64,000 nt of DNA. It comes from Weissella viridescens. GTDB lineage: Bacteria; Bacillota; Bacilli; Lactobacillales; Lactobacillaceae. Below, piece after piece: positions 35,052 to 44,071 of this stretch (positions are counted from its first letter, which is position 1; every line of letters starts with the position of its first letter). The stretch spans positions 1 through 64,000 of the forward strand of contig NZ_RHGY01000007.1 in NCBI RefSeq assembly GCF_003862435.1, written 5' to 3'. The notes beneath the pieces are model-generated. The model was not told the DNA's origin and searched no databases. It saw only the letters and a program-made list of their open reading frames with translations. A program made the translations under genes and the position numbers.

Positions 35052-35359
35052 CATTAAATAAAAAAGCCGCTTCAAACTTCGCCACATTGGGGCGAAGTCA
35101 GAAGCAGCTAATTGATAGTTACGTTACCATTCTGAGTATTTGGGGTTGTTACCAACCGCCACTCACTAACCATCAGACATTATTCGTCGAATGGTGTGCC
35201 AGGATAACGGGGGCCAAGCCGTCATACACTCACGTGATGCGCTCATGTATGCCAATCACAGGTCATTTTCAAACGGGGCCAGATACTAGTTCACATCAAC
35301 CACTAGCTTTCTGTTATCTGGGGCCGTTTTACTTTCCTGATCACTTTGTTTTGTGTGTT
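35052..35359 (-). ncRNA. T-box leader 2, methionine-type specifier
   Basis: On the minus strand a long Stem I is clear: AACGG, CCAGAT and CTAGT pair with ACTAG, ATCTGG and CCGTT, with AGAAAG and GGTTGATGTGA in the loops. The specifier region GAAAATGACC follows (ATG at 35266-35264). The antiterminator is TCAGAA-TGGTAACG (35135-35122) closing with TTCTGA (35103-35098). TTCTGA also belongs to the terminator GCTGCTTCTGACTTCGCC / GGCGAAGTTTGAAGCGGC with a T run (35108-35060). Both this leader and the one at 27 kb read GAA-N-ATG at the specifier. Confidence 0.8.
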
Positions 35360-35365
35360 AAAAAT

Positions 35366-35394
35366 ATCATACAAAGTTCAATTCTAAAAGTCAA
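35366..35394 (-). promoter_or_regulatory. Promoter of T-box leader 2
   Basis: On minus, TTGACT (35394-35389), 17 bases, TATGAT (35371-35366). Confidence 0.75.
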
Positions 35395-35423
35395 CTGAGA
35401 TGAACCTATGAATTTTATCATTT

Positions 35424-36695
35424 TTAATTATGGTGGTCTTGAATCATCGTTTTCCAATGCTTTCCTTGTTGTACGGCAAAGGCTTGCAAAGATTCGTCAT
35501 GAATATGGGGCAATAACTGTTGTGAAATCGTATCCTGGGGGTGTACGACATTGTTTTCTAAATCATCAATGGTAGTTTGCCATTCAGCACCGTCCGCTGC
35601 TTGTGCTTGGAGTAGCTTAAAATGTTCTAGCAGTTGTCGCAATTCAGCTTGTTGGGCATCAGGTAAAGGCGTATCAGGGTGCTGTAATGCGATAGCATCG
35701 TTGATTTCGATACTTTTTTGCATCGTGGCATTGTCAAGCGTCTCAGGGAAGTAGAGGGCATCTAAAATCAGCAACTCTAAAACAGTTAAGGCGTTTTGGT
35801 CAATACCAAGTGGTGTAAATGGATTTAGGTCAAAAATGCGGAATTCCAAATATTGCACCGAATGACGATGTTGACTATGGTATGCATCAGTTGCTTTGAC
35901 GCGCACTGGACCATAGTATTCACTCAAGTCATACAAGTCACCGGCATCAATTCGGTCATCAAGACTGGCTAAAAAGTTGTCTAGGTTTGTAAAGTCGAGT
36001 TGAATTGAACGGTGATTTGCAAAACCAGCTGAACTGGAACGCCATGAACGAACCGGTTGCTTGATGTCGCTACGGCGCTCTAACATGCGATCATCAATTG
36101 GATTTTCAGTAATTGGACTGGCACCAAAGAGATAGGTGATTAACCAACGGTATTTAGAAACCTGTTTCAAAATTTGGAAATAGAGCGCATTCCGGTCTGG
36201 ATAAGCACCAGAATCGAGCAGTGGGGCACTAACCGTATCCGACAATGAAAAATTCACATGGATACCCGTCATAATATGTTGATAGTAGCCATAGCGCTCA
36301 ATCAAAATTTTCCGATAATCAGCATACCATGGACGTTCAAAGTGATTGGCTAAGTATGTGACATCGCTATCAGCCATGTATGGTGGCATTGATAATGGCC
36401 AAATGATTTCATCGGTTTTCAAATGTGCCGTCAAACGGGTCTGTAGTTGCTTGAGCTGGTCTAAAGCAGCATTGACACTAGGCTGTGGGTCAGTCACTAA
36501 TTCTTCTTGACTCTCTGAAAAATCAGTTTGAAAGTTAGGTTCAGTCCGGCGATCGCCGAGGGCCGAATCATGGGGATGTTGTGAGAGATGCGCGCTTGGT
36601 AATTGCACACGATGTTCTTCGATTTCAATGCCAACATGGTCTGCAAGTGATGCAAAAGTTAGTGATTGTGGAAGATGGGGGATTTGCTGAGCCAT
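35424..36695 (-). CDS. gshA: Glutamate-cysteine ligase (GshA type)
   Basis: A 423-residue ligase of the bacterial gamma-glutamylcysteine synthetase family. Recognisable segments are EEHRVQLPS, the metal-site region SGIHVN-like TGIHVNFSLSD, YLFGASPI and QYLEFRIFDLNPF. It joins glutamate and cysteine, the first step of glutathione synthesis. It lacks the ATP-grasp GshB half found in GshAB fusions, and no gshB is in the window. It may therefore make gamma-glutamylcysteine only or work with a distant GshB. GGAGG precedes the start. It is transcribed alone on minus. Confidence 0.8.
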   Translation of the reverse strand: MAQQIPHLPQSLTFASLADHVGIEIEEHRVQLPSAHLSQHPHDSALGDRRTEPNFQTDFSESQEELVTDPQPSVNAALDQLKQLQTRLTAHLKTDEIIWPLSMPPYMADSDVTYLANHFERPWYADYRKILIERYGYYQHIMTGIHVNFSLSDTVSAPLLDSGAYPDRNALYFQILKQVSKYRWLITYLFGASPITENPIDDRMLERRSDIKQPVRSWRSSSAGFANHRSIQLDFTNLDNFLASLDDRIDAGDLYDLSEYYGPVRVKATDAYHSQHRHSVQYLEFRIFDLNPFTPLGIDQNALTVLELLILDALYFPETLDNATMQKSIEINDAIALQHPDTPLPDAQQAELRQLLEHFKLLQAQAADGAEWQTTIDDLENNVVHPQDTISQQLLPHIHDESLQAFAVQQGKHWKTMIQDHHN

Positions 36696-37079
36696 CTGTC
36701 ATGCCTCCGATAGTCTAAATGAATGATTAAAGTATTTCTCATATTATTAGTTCGTTGCTAGTATTATAAGGGGCTAAAGACTGAAAGGAAAGGGCTTTGC
36801 TACACTTTTTAGTAATGTTCGCTTTTGAATCGTTTTAAATGTGAAATTAGGTTTCATTTACTAAAAAGATAGGCATCAAAGATGTGCCACGTTACTGCGT
36901 TGTGAGTTTAATGAACGTTTGGAAATACCTAAGTTTAGATGGGAACTTAGCGCTCTCGTGAAGGGCATTCCTAATAGCACTACGAGATCAGAAAAATAAA
37001 CAAGTGACGTAAGCGACATTGTATGCATTTTTACGTTATACTATATAAAACATTAAAAAAGGGTTGAAAAATAAGAGTC
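36696..37079. other. Gene-free spacer before the barstar-like gene
   Basis: 384 bases without a supported gene. An open plus-strand stretch around 36850-36960 reads through with one internal stop, which could be a worn fragment. No family is recognised. Confidence 0.35.
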
Positions 37080-37550
37080 ATGAAACGAAATCAAATATAT
37101 AGAGTTAGTGAATATGAATTGAATCAAAGATTAGATGAACTATTGAATGATGTAAAAGTAATTGAATTTTATGGCGAAGAGATCCCTGATTTAGATACTT
37201 TCTTAAAGCAGTGTATTCAGAAATTTAAATTACCAGTAATTACTCCTGAAGAAGATGAAGATGAACAATTTCCGGATTATAATCTACCAGATCCTTTGCA
37301 CGGATTAGGTTATGCTATGATGAATTTATCGAATATTAGTGATTTCCCACAACAACCTATAGTGATGGTGATTCATGATGAAATGAAGTTTTTGTACGCT
37401 GCGGATTATAACGATTCGGGAATTGTATGGAACATGTTTATTAATTCGATTTTTCCATATTATGATATGGATCAAGAAATCAGAAAAAAAGTTGCGCAAC
37501 GTCCTTCTAACAAGATTAAGCGAAAATTTGACCTCTATTTAGTTGATTAG
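37080..37550 (+). CDS. Unknown acidic protein, possibly barstar-like immunity
   Basis: A 156-residue acidic, soluble protein. The order strand VIEFYGEEI, helix DLDTFLKQCIQKFKLP, acidic loop, helix DPLHGLGYAMMNL and strand PIVMVIHDE recalls the barstar fold of ribonuclease inhibitors, but no diagnostic motif proves it. The base composition is more AT-rich than the flanking genes. Downstream lies a 41-codon remnant that looks like the end of a larger protein. An orphan immunity gene for a secreted toxin would fit both facts. I treat this as a hypothesis. Confidence 0.45.
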   Translation: MKRNQIYRVSEYELNQRLDELLNDVKVIEFYGEEIPDLDTFLKQCIQKFKLPVITPEEDEDEQFPDYNLPDPLHGLGYAMMNLSNISDFPQQPIVMVIHDEMKFLYAADYNDSGIVWNMFINSIFPYYDMDQEIRKKVAQRPSNKIKRKFDLYLVD

Positions 37551-37554
37551 GATG

Positions 37555-37583
37555 AAAGCCACCTTAAACTTGGGTGGCTTTTC
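37555..37583 (+). terminator. Rho-independent terminator
   Basis: AAAGCCACC pairs with GGGTGGCTTTT. Confidence 0.75.
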
Positions 37584-37636
37584 TTATATTTATTTAGCAC
37601 TGACAACAGGGGGAATTATACGTTATTAAGGTATGA

Positions 37637-37762
37637 CCGATTTATGAAGTTGGCTATAAAGGTAAGAAGCAGAAAATAGCTATTACCGTTGGTAGTAATG
37701 GATATATTGTCGGGGTTAATCCAAAGAAAAAGCTGAAAACAGCAGAAATGCTGAATGAATAA
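37637..37762 (+). pseudogene. C-terminal remnant of a lost protein
   Basis: An open frame of 41 codons without start: it reads PIYEVGYKGKKQKIA, then TVGSNGYIVGVNP, and ends with a basic tail. The beta-hairpin pattern (strand, GSNG turn, YIVGVNP strand) is common at the ends of secreted polymorphic toxins. It follows the possible immunity gene. The rest of the gene is absent. Confidence 0.35.
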
Positions 37763-37798
37763 ACAAAAAACACTCTGGGAGTGAACGATTAATCTTTA

Positions 37799-37836
37799 AA
37801 AAATAGAGTTGCCCATTAGAGGCAACTCTATTTTTT
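37799..37836 (+). terminator. Rho-independent terminator
   Basis: AATAGAGTTGCC pairs with GGCAACTCTATT, followed by T. The stretch from here to 38039 holds no gene. Confidence 0.85.
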
Positions 37837-38039
37837 GATTTATGTGTATGTTGTTTTTATAGGGAGTTTAATTTTAAGCAATTAGTTGGTCGAAAAGATT
37901 CATGTATATAAGAACATCATATGAACACAGAGAAGGACGTTAATCCCAAAAAATAATCACGAAATGTAAAAAGTAATCGGTTGGGGTGTAAGGTTCCATT
38001 TGATAGGTATGAATGCATACCAACTGGCATTGGTCCAAT

Positions 38040-38066
38040 AAAAAAAGCCACACATAGGCGTGCGAC
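38040..38066 (-). terminator. Terminator of pepX
   Basis: On minus, GTCGCAC pairs with GTGTGGC (with wobbles), followed by seven T. Confidence 0.6.
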
Positions 38067-38075
38067 TCTTCTTTA

Positions 38076-40514
38076 TTAGGCATTCGTGTTTGATAGACGT
38101 AAATTAAGCTGACTACCAACAGGGTTAATGCGGTAAGTCAAATCTTGATTACCACGAATAGTTGTTTCAAAATCAGTTGCGTAAATGATAAGGCCAAGTT
38201 GATGTCCAGCAGGGAGACGATAGAAAGTCGGCTGTAGCGTTACGTGGACTTGGTTAAAGGCATTCGGCTCAATCGCTTCATTTTGATAAGCATTCGTCCG
38301 ATTTTGCAAATTGATATGTCCTTTGGTAATCATTTTCCAAGGCGTTGCTTGTGCTTCAGGCATAAATTCATGCAAATCGTCAGTACGCCAATCATAGGCA
38401 CCACTAAGCGCATTCTTTGCTAATAACGTTGGCGCAGCACCAAGACGTTTTGCATCCCCATAATCCACAAGTTGGAAACTGAGCATCCCCACTGACGCAT
38501 CGACTGCAACATCGACCGTAATTTCTGGCGTGCCATCAATCGTCCAAGTGCCCTTAAGCGGTTCTGTTTTGAAAATCAGACGATTGTCACGCAATCCGTT
38601 TTCATCAGAATCAGGCTTAAAGAGGTCAGCATGCCATGCAGCTAAATCATCCCGATAGTGCTTGAATGTTGTTTCAGGTAGGTGATCCTTAAAGCTTTGA
38701 ATCTGTGATTCGGTTTGTTTTGTTTTAGTTAAATGGTTTTGATCCAAATAAAGGGTTTGTTGGTGGTCGGTGGCAGCGGGCCAGTCGGAAACGGTGTGCC
38801 AGGTCTCCGCCGTTACATTATCCTGAATCAAAACATCTGGCAACAAGACATCGGCACCATTATTCAAATCAAATAATTTGTAACTCAACCACAAGTTCAT
38901 CATATCAGTGAAATCGAGGGAGCGGAAATTGTTAATGTAAATATGCTGACCTTGATGCAAGATAATCTTCTTATTAATAGGTAGGTCACGTAACCCTTGC
39001 CACAAATTGTAGACATTGCGGGGCTTGACATTCCAGTCATTTAAACCATGAACGAGAATCATGTCCGCTTTGATATTGGCTAAGTTGTTCAAATAGTTGC
39101 GACCATCCCAGTATGCTGAATAACTTCCAGAATCACGGTCTTGATCCTTTTGAAGTTGGGTCAAGACTTGTTCAAATTCAGCCTTAACCCCAAGATAATC
39201 ACCGGCATCGTGCATGCGACTGAAGACTTCACCGGCTAGCACGTCCATATCTTCACCTTGGAATGTATCTGGAGCAGCAACCAGCCCATTATCACGATAA
39301 TAGTCATACCAACTTGAAATAGCGGCTTCTGAAATGACCGTTTTTAGCCCATCGACACCAGTGGTTGCAGCAGCCGTAGCTAAGGTCCCCAAATATGAAC
39401 GACCAGTCATGGCAATATGTTGGTTTGTCCACCAAGCGGGGATGGCAATTCGGTCTGTTTTATTGGTGAATGCCTGACGTTGTCCACCTAACCATTCAAT
39501 AATGGCAACCGTTGAAATGGTTTCATCGGGACCACCCGTATCACGAAGTCCATCAGAATCGCGCGTGCCAATTCCAGCTGCATATACCACAGCAAAACCA
39601 CGACTCAAGAAATAATTATTGAGGGTATAGCTTTGTTCTTTTGCAAAATGTTCGGTAGCAAGCACAGTTTCGCCAATTGGTGTGCGGGCAGGTGGTAATT
39701 CTGAGGTGACGGTTTCGGCTTGGACGTCTGCTGCCGTTGCTTGATTAGGGGCTTTTTCAGTAAGGGGGACATCAACTTGATGCGTCAATTTCTCCCCGAA
39801 TGTATCATTCGTACCTTGATTATAGGGACTTGCTGTATATAGAACGGGTGCCTTATAGCCTGAATTGGTTAATTTGGGACGCGATACTTCTACCTTTAAC
39901 AAATCGCGTTGGCCATCGTGGTCAGTATCGAGTGGTGCTTCAACGTAAACAATTTCATGTAAAATTTCATGCGGATTGAAAACCGCTTGGGCCTTACCAT
40001 TGAAGAAGACAGGACCAGTCACTTGCCCATAAAATGGTACAAAGTAACCCGTTTGGGTGAGATGATCCAAATACGTTTCACCATTTTTGGTGTGTGTCGT
40101 TAGGAGTTGATACCATGCGTGCGCCACATCGGTCGCTGTCGTAAAGGTTGTGACATCAAATGATGGCAATTGTAGCGTGTCGTAAGCTGACAGGGGATCA
40201 GTCAAATCATAATCCGTATTGGGTTCAAATTGTAACAATTGAAATGATAGGCGGGCGAAAATATCCGCGGTTAGAGGCGTTTCTGAGACAAGGAAATCTG
40301 CCATGGTAGTCGTTGGTGTCGCCAGCAATTGACTTAGCTTTTGATTAAAGGCCGCCGGACTCGTTACAAGTGGGGCGAAGGCACGTTCCAAAAAGGCAAT
40401 GAGTTGCGCTTTTGGTGTGTCCAAAACGTCATCGTCAAGAAAGTGAATGTTTCTTAATTCCCAAAGTTCCGCATCTTGTGGCAATTGCATCCGTCCAAAT
40501 TGATTGTTCTTCAT
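38076..40514 (-). CDS. pepX: X-prolyl dipeptidyl aminopeptidase
   Basis: An 812-residue serine peptidase. It has an N-terminal helical domain (1-145), an alpha/beta-hydrolase core with the nucleophile in MTGRSYLGTL (about residue 365), the acid in LVHGLNDWNV and the His in LHQGQHIYIN, then a C-terminal jelly-roll domain. It removes X-Pro dipeptides from peptides in the cytoplasm, important for using casein-derived peptides. The length is normal for the lactic-acid-bacteria enzyme. It is transcribed alone. Confidence 0.95.
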   Translation of the reverse strand: MKNNQFGRMQLPQDAELWELRNIHFLDDDVLDTPKAQLIAFLERAFAPLVTSPAAFNQKLSQLLATPTTTMADFLVSETPLTADIFARLSFQLLQFEPNTDYDLTDPLSAYDTLQLPSFDVTTFTTATDVAHAWYQLLTTHTKNGETYLDHLTQTGYFVPFYGQVTGPVFFNGKAQAVFNPHEILHEIVYVEAPLDTDHDGQRDLLKVEVSRPKLTNSGYKAPVLYTASPYNQGTNDTFGEKLTHQVDVPLTEKAPNQATAADVQAETVTSELPPARTPIGETVLATEHFAKEQSYTLNNYFLSRGFAVVYAAGIGTRDSDGLRDTGGPDETISTVAIIEWLGGQRQAFTNKTDRIAIPAWWTNQHIAMTGRSYLGTLATAAATTGVDGLKTVISEAAISSWYDYYRDNGLVAAPDTFQGEDMDVLAGEVFSRMHDAGDYLGVKAEFEQVLTQLQKDQDRDSGSYSAYWDGRNYLNNLANIKADMILVHGLNDWNVKPRNVYNLWQGLRDLPINKKIILHQGQHIYINNFRSLDFTDMMNLWLSYKLFDLNNGADVLLPDVLIQDNVTAETWHTVSDWPAATDHQQTLYLDQNHLTKTKQTESQIQSFKDHLPETTFKHYRDDLAAWHADLFKPDSDENGLRDNRLIFKTEPLKGTWTIDGTPEITVDVAVDASVGMLSFQLVDYGDAKRLGAAPTLLAKNALSGAYDWRTDDLHEFMPEAQATPWKMITKGHINLQNRTNAYQNEAIEPNAFNQVHVTLQPTFYRLPAGHQLGLIIYATDFETTIRGNQDLTYRINPVGSQLNLRLSNTNA

Positions 40515-40590
40515 TTCAGGTACCCCGTCATCGTTTAGATTTATATGCTCATTATACGCTAATAAAGTTAAAAACTCTCAGAATAACCCT

Positions 40591-40627
40591 AAAAAAGCCT
40601 AGCAGTCGGGTAAACTGTTAGGCTTTT
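40591..40627. terminator. Bidirectional terminator
   Basis: AAAAGCCTAGCAGT pairs with ACTGTTAGGCTTTT. It closes the adhesin gene on minus. Confidence 0.85.
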
Positions 40628-40633
40628 TGCTGT

Positions 40634-41935
40634 TTATTTATGTGATTTAAAGTAAAGGGTACCAGTTAGTGCTAGGAGCGCTAACCCAATCAATGAGATG
40701 ATGCTAAATGTTGCAACATCAGTTAATGGGAGTTGATGCTGACGTTGCTTGTTTGCATGTGTTTGTGGGGTTTTGGCACTGGAAGGGGATGATTCAGTCG
40801 TGTGTGTGCGTTGCTTAGTTTCAGCATCACGCTTTGGGTGCGGGGTTTTGTTTTTATCAGTTACTTTGGGAGCAGTTGGTTGTTTAGGTGTATCCGGTTG
40901 TTTGGGCGTTTCTGGTTGCTTAGGTGTAGTCGGTTCGTCAGGCGTTTTTGGTTGTTCTGGCGTTTTTGGAGTAGTTGGCTGATCAGGTTGTGATGGTTGA
41001 TCCGGAACCTCTGGTTTAACGTCCATATCACCATCACCGGTGCCGCCGCCACCAAAACTAAGCTGTGCATTAGATTGACTACGTTCTGGGGTATCGTCTT
41101 CTCCGCCACCAAGCTTATCAGCATCTAGTGTCACGGCATTTGTATAGGTTTCGCCATTAGGATTTCCAGTTGCTTGCGTTTGGTATTGTAAGTTTACACC
41201 AGTTGTCACATGGGGGAGGTCGAACTGCAATTTGCGATCGGATTTTTGGGTAACCTTTACGGGTACCGTTCCGCCATCAGGCGTGAATTGTCCTTGTGCA
41301 TCCCACGTACCAGTTTGGGCCACAACACTGCCAGGAAGGTAAGTCTGGTGAGGACCTAGAGTATCAGATAAGGTAACATGGCCTAAATCAGATTGATCGG
41401 GATTTAAAGCAATATTCCAATTGATTTTGTCATGTTTGTTTGTGTCCCACCAACCAGATTTATTAATAAGCCAATCACTGGGTAATTGATCATCAAGCGC
41501 TTTACCGCTGGCATAGATGTAAATATCACCTTTTCGATTTAGGGTTTTATCAGCTAATTGATCATTAAAGGTTACGGTACCAGTATTTGCGTTTGCCATG
41601 AAATTGGCTTGTCCAACAACTAAACCAGTACTATTTAAAATATCAAAGGTTAGTGAATGTGGAATGACGACATTATCGGGTACCTCAATTTGCATGGTGT
41701 CACCAGACTTGATCTTAACTTGGTCCGGGATCGACCAATGCCAACTCACGTGATAGCCCGATTCAGTAAGGTCTTTTGTATGACTCTGTACATTACCTTG
41801 GGCATCGGTGATAACCGCGCTATCTTTATCAACGCCTTTTGCCTCAAGGTTGTCCGCGTGTACGATTCCTGTTGAAAAACCGAGCATACAAGTCACGGTA
41901 AGTAATAAACTAACTAAAAATGTTCTTAATTTCAT
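40634..41935 (-). CDS. Sortase-anchored adhesin, collagen-binding-like
   Basis: A 433-residue surface protein. Parts in order: a signal peptide (1-27, ending VHA), two Ig-like domains typical of Cna/SdrC-type adhesins (about 30-165 and 170-285, with the SWHWSIPDQVKIKSGDTM start), and a Gly/Asp spacer. A Pro-rich stalk of repeated TPKQPETPKQPDTPKQP-type units (about 300-360) follows. A basic stretch, the anchor motif LPLTD, a hydrophobic helix and KSHK close the chain. LPLTD deviates from LPxTG in its last residue. The upstream gene is a Mga-like regulator 55 bases away, so both are probably one operon. Confidence 0.8.
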   Translation of the reverse strand: MKLRTFLVSLLLTVTCMLGFSTGIVHADNLEAKGVDKDSAVITDAQGNVQSHTKDLTESGYHVSWHWSIPDQVKIKSGDTMQIEVPDNVVIPHSLTFDILNSTGLVVGQANFMANANTGTVTFNDQLADKTLNRKGDIYIYASGKALDDQLPSDWLINKSGWWDTNKHDKINWNIALNPDQSDLGHVTLSDTLGPHQTYLPGSVVAQTGTWDAQGQFTPDGGTVPVKVTQKSDRKLQFDLPHVTTGVNLQYQTQATGNPNGETYTNAVTLDADKLGGGEDDTPERSQSNAQLSFGGGGTGDGDMDVKPEVPDQPSQPDQPTTPKTPEQPKTPDEPTTPKQPETPKQPDTPKQPTAPKVTDKNKTPHPKRDAETKQRTHTTESSPSSAKTPQTHANKQRQHQLPLTDVATFSIISLIGLALLALTGTLYFKSHK

Positions 41936-41975
41936 AAATTCCCCTCGCTTTCGCGGTCAGAATATCAAAGGGGAT
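41936..41975 (-). promoter_or_regulatory. Hairpin covering the adhesin ribosome site
   Basis: On minus, ATCCCCT pairs with AGGGGA of the ribosome site GAGGGGAA, and a CGC-GAAA-GCG tetraloop hairpin lies inside. This fold could hide the start of the adhesin message. Confidence 0.45.
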
Positions 41976-41990
41976 AAAATTTGTAAACAT

Positions 41991-43391
41991 TTATTTTGGA
42001 TTGAATTTGTTCTGGCGAACTTGGCGAATTAATTCTTCTAAGTCATACCATTGTTGGGGACCGGTGGGACTGTTCCAAATGACTTGTGGCTTGTCAAAGT
42101 GATCTAAAGGCACATCGCTAACATAGATGTCGGTCTTATTGGATAGTTCAGTAGTCGTGTGTACATTCAGATAGGTAAACGCATTAATATTATTGGAAAC
42201 CCAATTGGTCGCCCGATAACCGCGGGAAAATGACACACAAATTTCAATGGGAGCATCTTGTTGGAAATCCAGCCCAGACGACATGGCTAAAATAACCACT
42301 CTAAAATAAAGATGGTACAGGTGATTTTGAGACATCCGTATTTCTTGATTCACTAAGGCCAGTAATTGGCGAATATGGAAGTCTGTTTGAGGATAGACCG
42401 ATGAAAAATAGTGACTTGCATGACTATAATCACGTTCAGTTAAAAAGTAGTTCCGTTGCGTTTCTGTATAAATTTCACGAACAGTACTGTTATTAATTTG
42501 TGCTTTTGAAAAAGGGAAGGTGAGGTTTTCCATGTAGTCGGTAATGAGGGTATGAATGGTTTGCCAACTCTTTTGATCACGGACAAGGTCCTCAATCGGA
42601 TAGTGGGTAGGTTCGATTAGCCCAATTTCGAGCGTGGTCTGAAAGATAAAGATTGAGGCACGCGTGGTGTTTTCTGGTAAAACTTGCTTGAATAATTCAA
42701 GGACATCGTGATTGTCTGGATTCTTTGCTAACCACAAATAATCCTCAGAAACGCGATGATTATAGTGATTACGGAAATACGAAATGATAATTAAAATGCT
42801 GATTTTTTGCGAAAAGACGAGATCATTTTGAATACGTGGAATGTCTAATTGTAAAACACGGTCCAAAAGACGTTGTACTTCTGGAATTTGAACATCAGGA
42901 ACCACGTTAAAGTAATCATACAAATTGTAAATAAACAAACGTAAATTTTTTTCAGAAGGATGCAGGCCAATGAAATACATCATATTTTCTTCAAACTTCT
43001 TCTTTTCTTTGAAGAAAAAAGCACGTGACCAACCGTAACCACGAAAAGTTTGATTAAAAATGATTTGATCATTTTTGAGCAGGGAGAGTAAAAACTTCTC
43101 AGCGTTACTTGATTTAAAGTAATTACGTAATAGTAGGTTTTCAACCCCATATTTAAGTTGTTCGTTGTTATCAATATGACGATCAGTGACATTAATAAAA
43201 ACGTTTGGTGAGATGGTCTGCAAATCTAGATTAATCTCTTCGATAAGTTTATTTAAACGATAGTTAGACATGTCAAGACTGGCAGCAAAAGCTTTACGTT
43301 CCAGCATCGGTTCTGATGACTGCAGCATCTGATTAACAATATGGATTTTTTGCTCATCGTCTTTATCTAAAAAACAAAGAATTTTGTCCAT
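41991..43391 (-). CDS. Mga/AtxA-like virulence-type regulator
   Basis: A 466-residue protein with an N-terminal winged-helix part (RKAFAASLDMSNYRLNKLIEEIN, about 32-54), a long helical middle resembling Mga helix-turn-helix and PRD-like regions, and a C-terminal EIIB-like domain (about 380-460). Mga-type proteins activate surface-protein genes and answer to sugar status through PTS phosphorylation. The adhesin gene directly downstream fits that role. AAGGAGG precedes the start. Confidence 0.7.
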   Translation of the reverse strand: MDKILCFLDKDDEQKIHIVNQMLQSSEPMLERKAFAASLDMSNYRLNKLIEEINLDLQTISPNVFINVTDRHIDNNEQLKYGVENLLLRNYFKSSNAEKFLLSLLKNDQIIFNQTFRGYGWSRAFFFKEKKKFEENMMYFIGLHPSEKNLRLFIYNLYDYFNVVPDVQIPEVQRLLDRVLQLDIPRIQNDLVFSQKISILIIISYFRNHYNHRVSEDYLWLAKNPDNHDVLELFKQVLPENTTRASIFIFQTTLEIGLIEPTHYPIEDLVRDQKSWQTIHTLITDYMENLTFPFSKAQINNSTVREIYTETQRNYFLTERDYSHASHYFSSVYPQTDFHIRQLLALVNQEIRMSQNHLYHLYFRVVILAMSSGLDFQQDAPIEICVSFSRGYRATNWVSNNINAFTYLNVHTTTELSNKTDIYVSDVPLDHFDKPQVIWNSPTGPQQWYDLEELIRQVRQNKFNPK

Positions 43392-43748
43392 AAATGTGCC
43401 TCCTTCAAGGTATGTATGACTTAGCAGCGACAGAATATCACATCACTGGCGTCGTTGAGTCTACGTTTTTTCACAGTTAGCTTAAGTGGTAATGACCTAT
43501 TATGAAAAGTATAAGCCAAAACCACTGGATAAGCGACAAGGACAATAACGTTATCAGCAAACATCGACAAACAGAGCTCGAACTTCAGAGTCTCTGTTTT
43601 TTTAATGTGGTTAAAAAAGCATGAACAGCTAGGCGGGAAAAAGCATATAATTCAAAAATTAATTATGGTTTAATTTGGGATATCAGTTAGAGCAAATGAT
43701 GTTTTTCTAATTGAAAAATTATAAAAAGCATGCTGAAAGGAGTGAGTT
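43392..43748. other. Spacer between Mga-like gene and PNAG operon
   Basis: 357 bases without a gene. It holds a terminator-like hairpin at 43569-43603 (AACAGAG / CTCTGTT plus T run). The promoter of the plus-strand operon is not obvious to me. Confidence 0.45.
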
Positions 43749-44045
43749 ATGAATTTTGATGTTAGAGCAACAGGGCCAGCACAACTCAACTATCACTTCC
43801 ATAATCGCGACACGATCCACACGGAGGTTGCATCAAATATGGCGGAGAGTAAGGAGCCACAAGGTATTAGTAAGCGGATTTTAATGTTTGAACCAATTGT
43901 GCAGCATTATTATCAGGAGAACCCAAAGATAACAATCAATAAGGTCATTTTTCATTTGGAACAAACAACACATTTACCACGGGCATCCTATGATGAGATG
44001 ACCACGATTGAAGAAAGACTACAGATTCAATTACGACGCGTTTAG
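43749..44045 (+). CDS. Unknown 98-residue protein leading the PNAG operon
   Basis: A 98-residue soluble protein without signal or membrane helix, starting NFDVRATGPAQLNYHFHN, with a basic end. AAAGGAG stands eight bases before the ATG. It lies 26 bases before the glycosyltransferase gene and shares its direction, so it is probably the first gene of the same message. I do not recognise a family. A regulator or assembly factor of polysaccharide synthesis would be a reasonable guess. Confidence 0.6.
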   Translation: MNFDVRATGPAQLNYHFHNRDTIHTEVASNMAESKEPQGISKRILMFEPIVQHYYQENPKITINKVIFHLEQTTHLPRASYDEMTTIEERLQIQLRRV

Positions 44046-44071
44046 GGCTTAGCATTGGGGAGGTAATTTGA

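Noticed and set aside
40749-40993. Cys/Gly-rich open frames opposite the adhesin stalk
   Set aside because: They are the complement of the Pro-rich repeat codons and have no ribosome sites.
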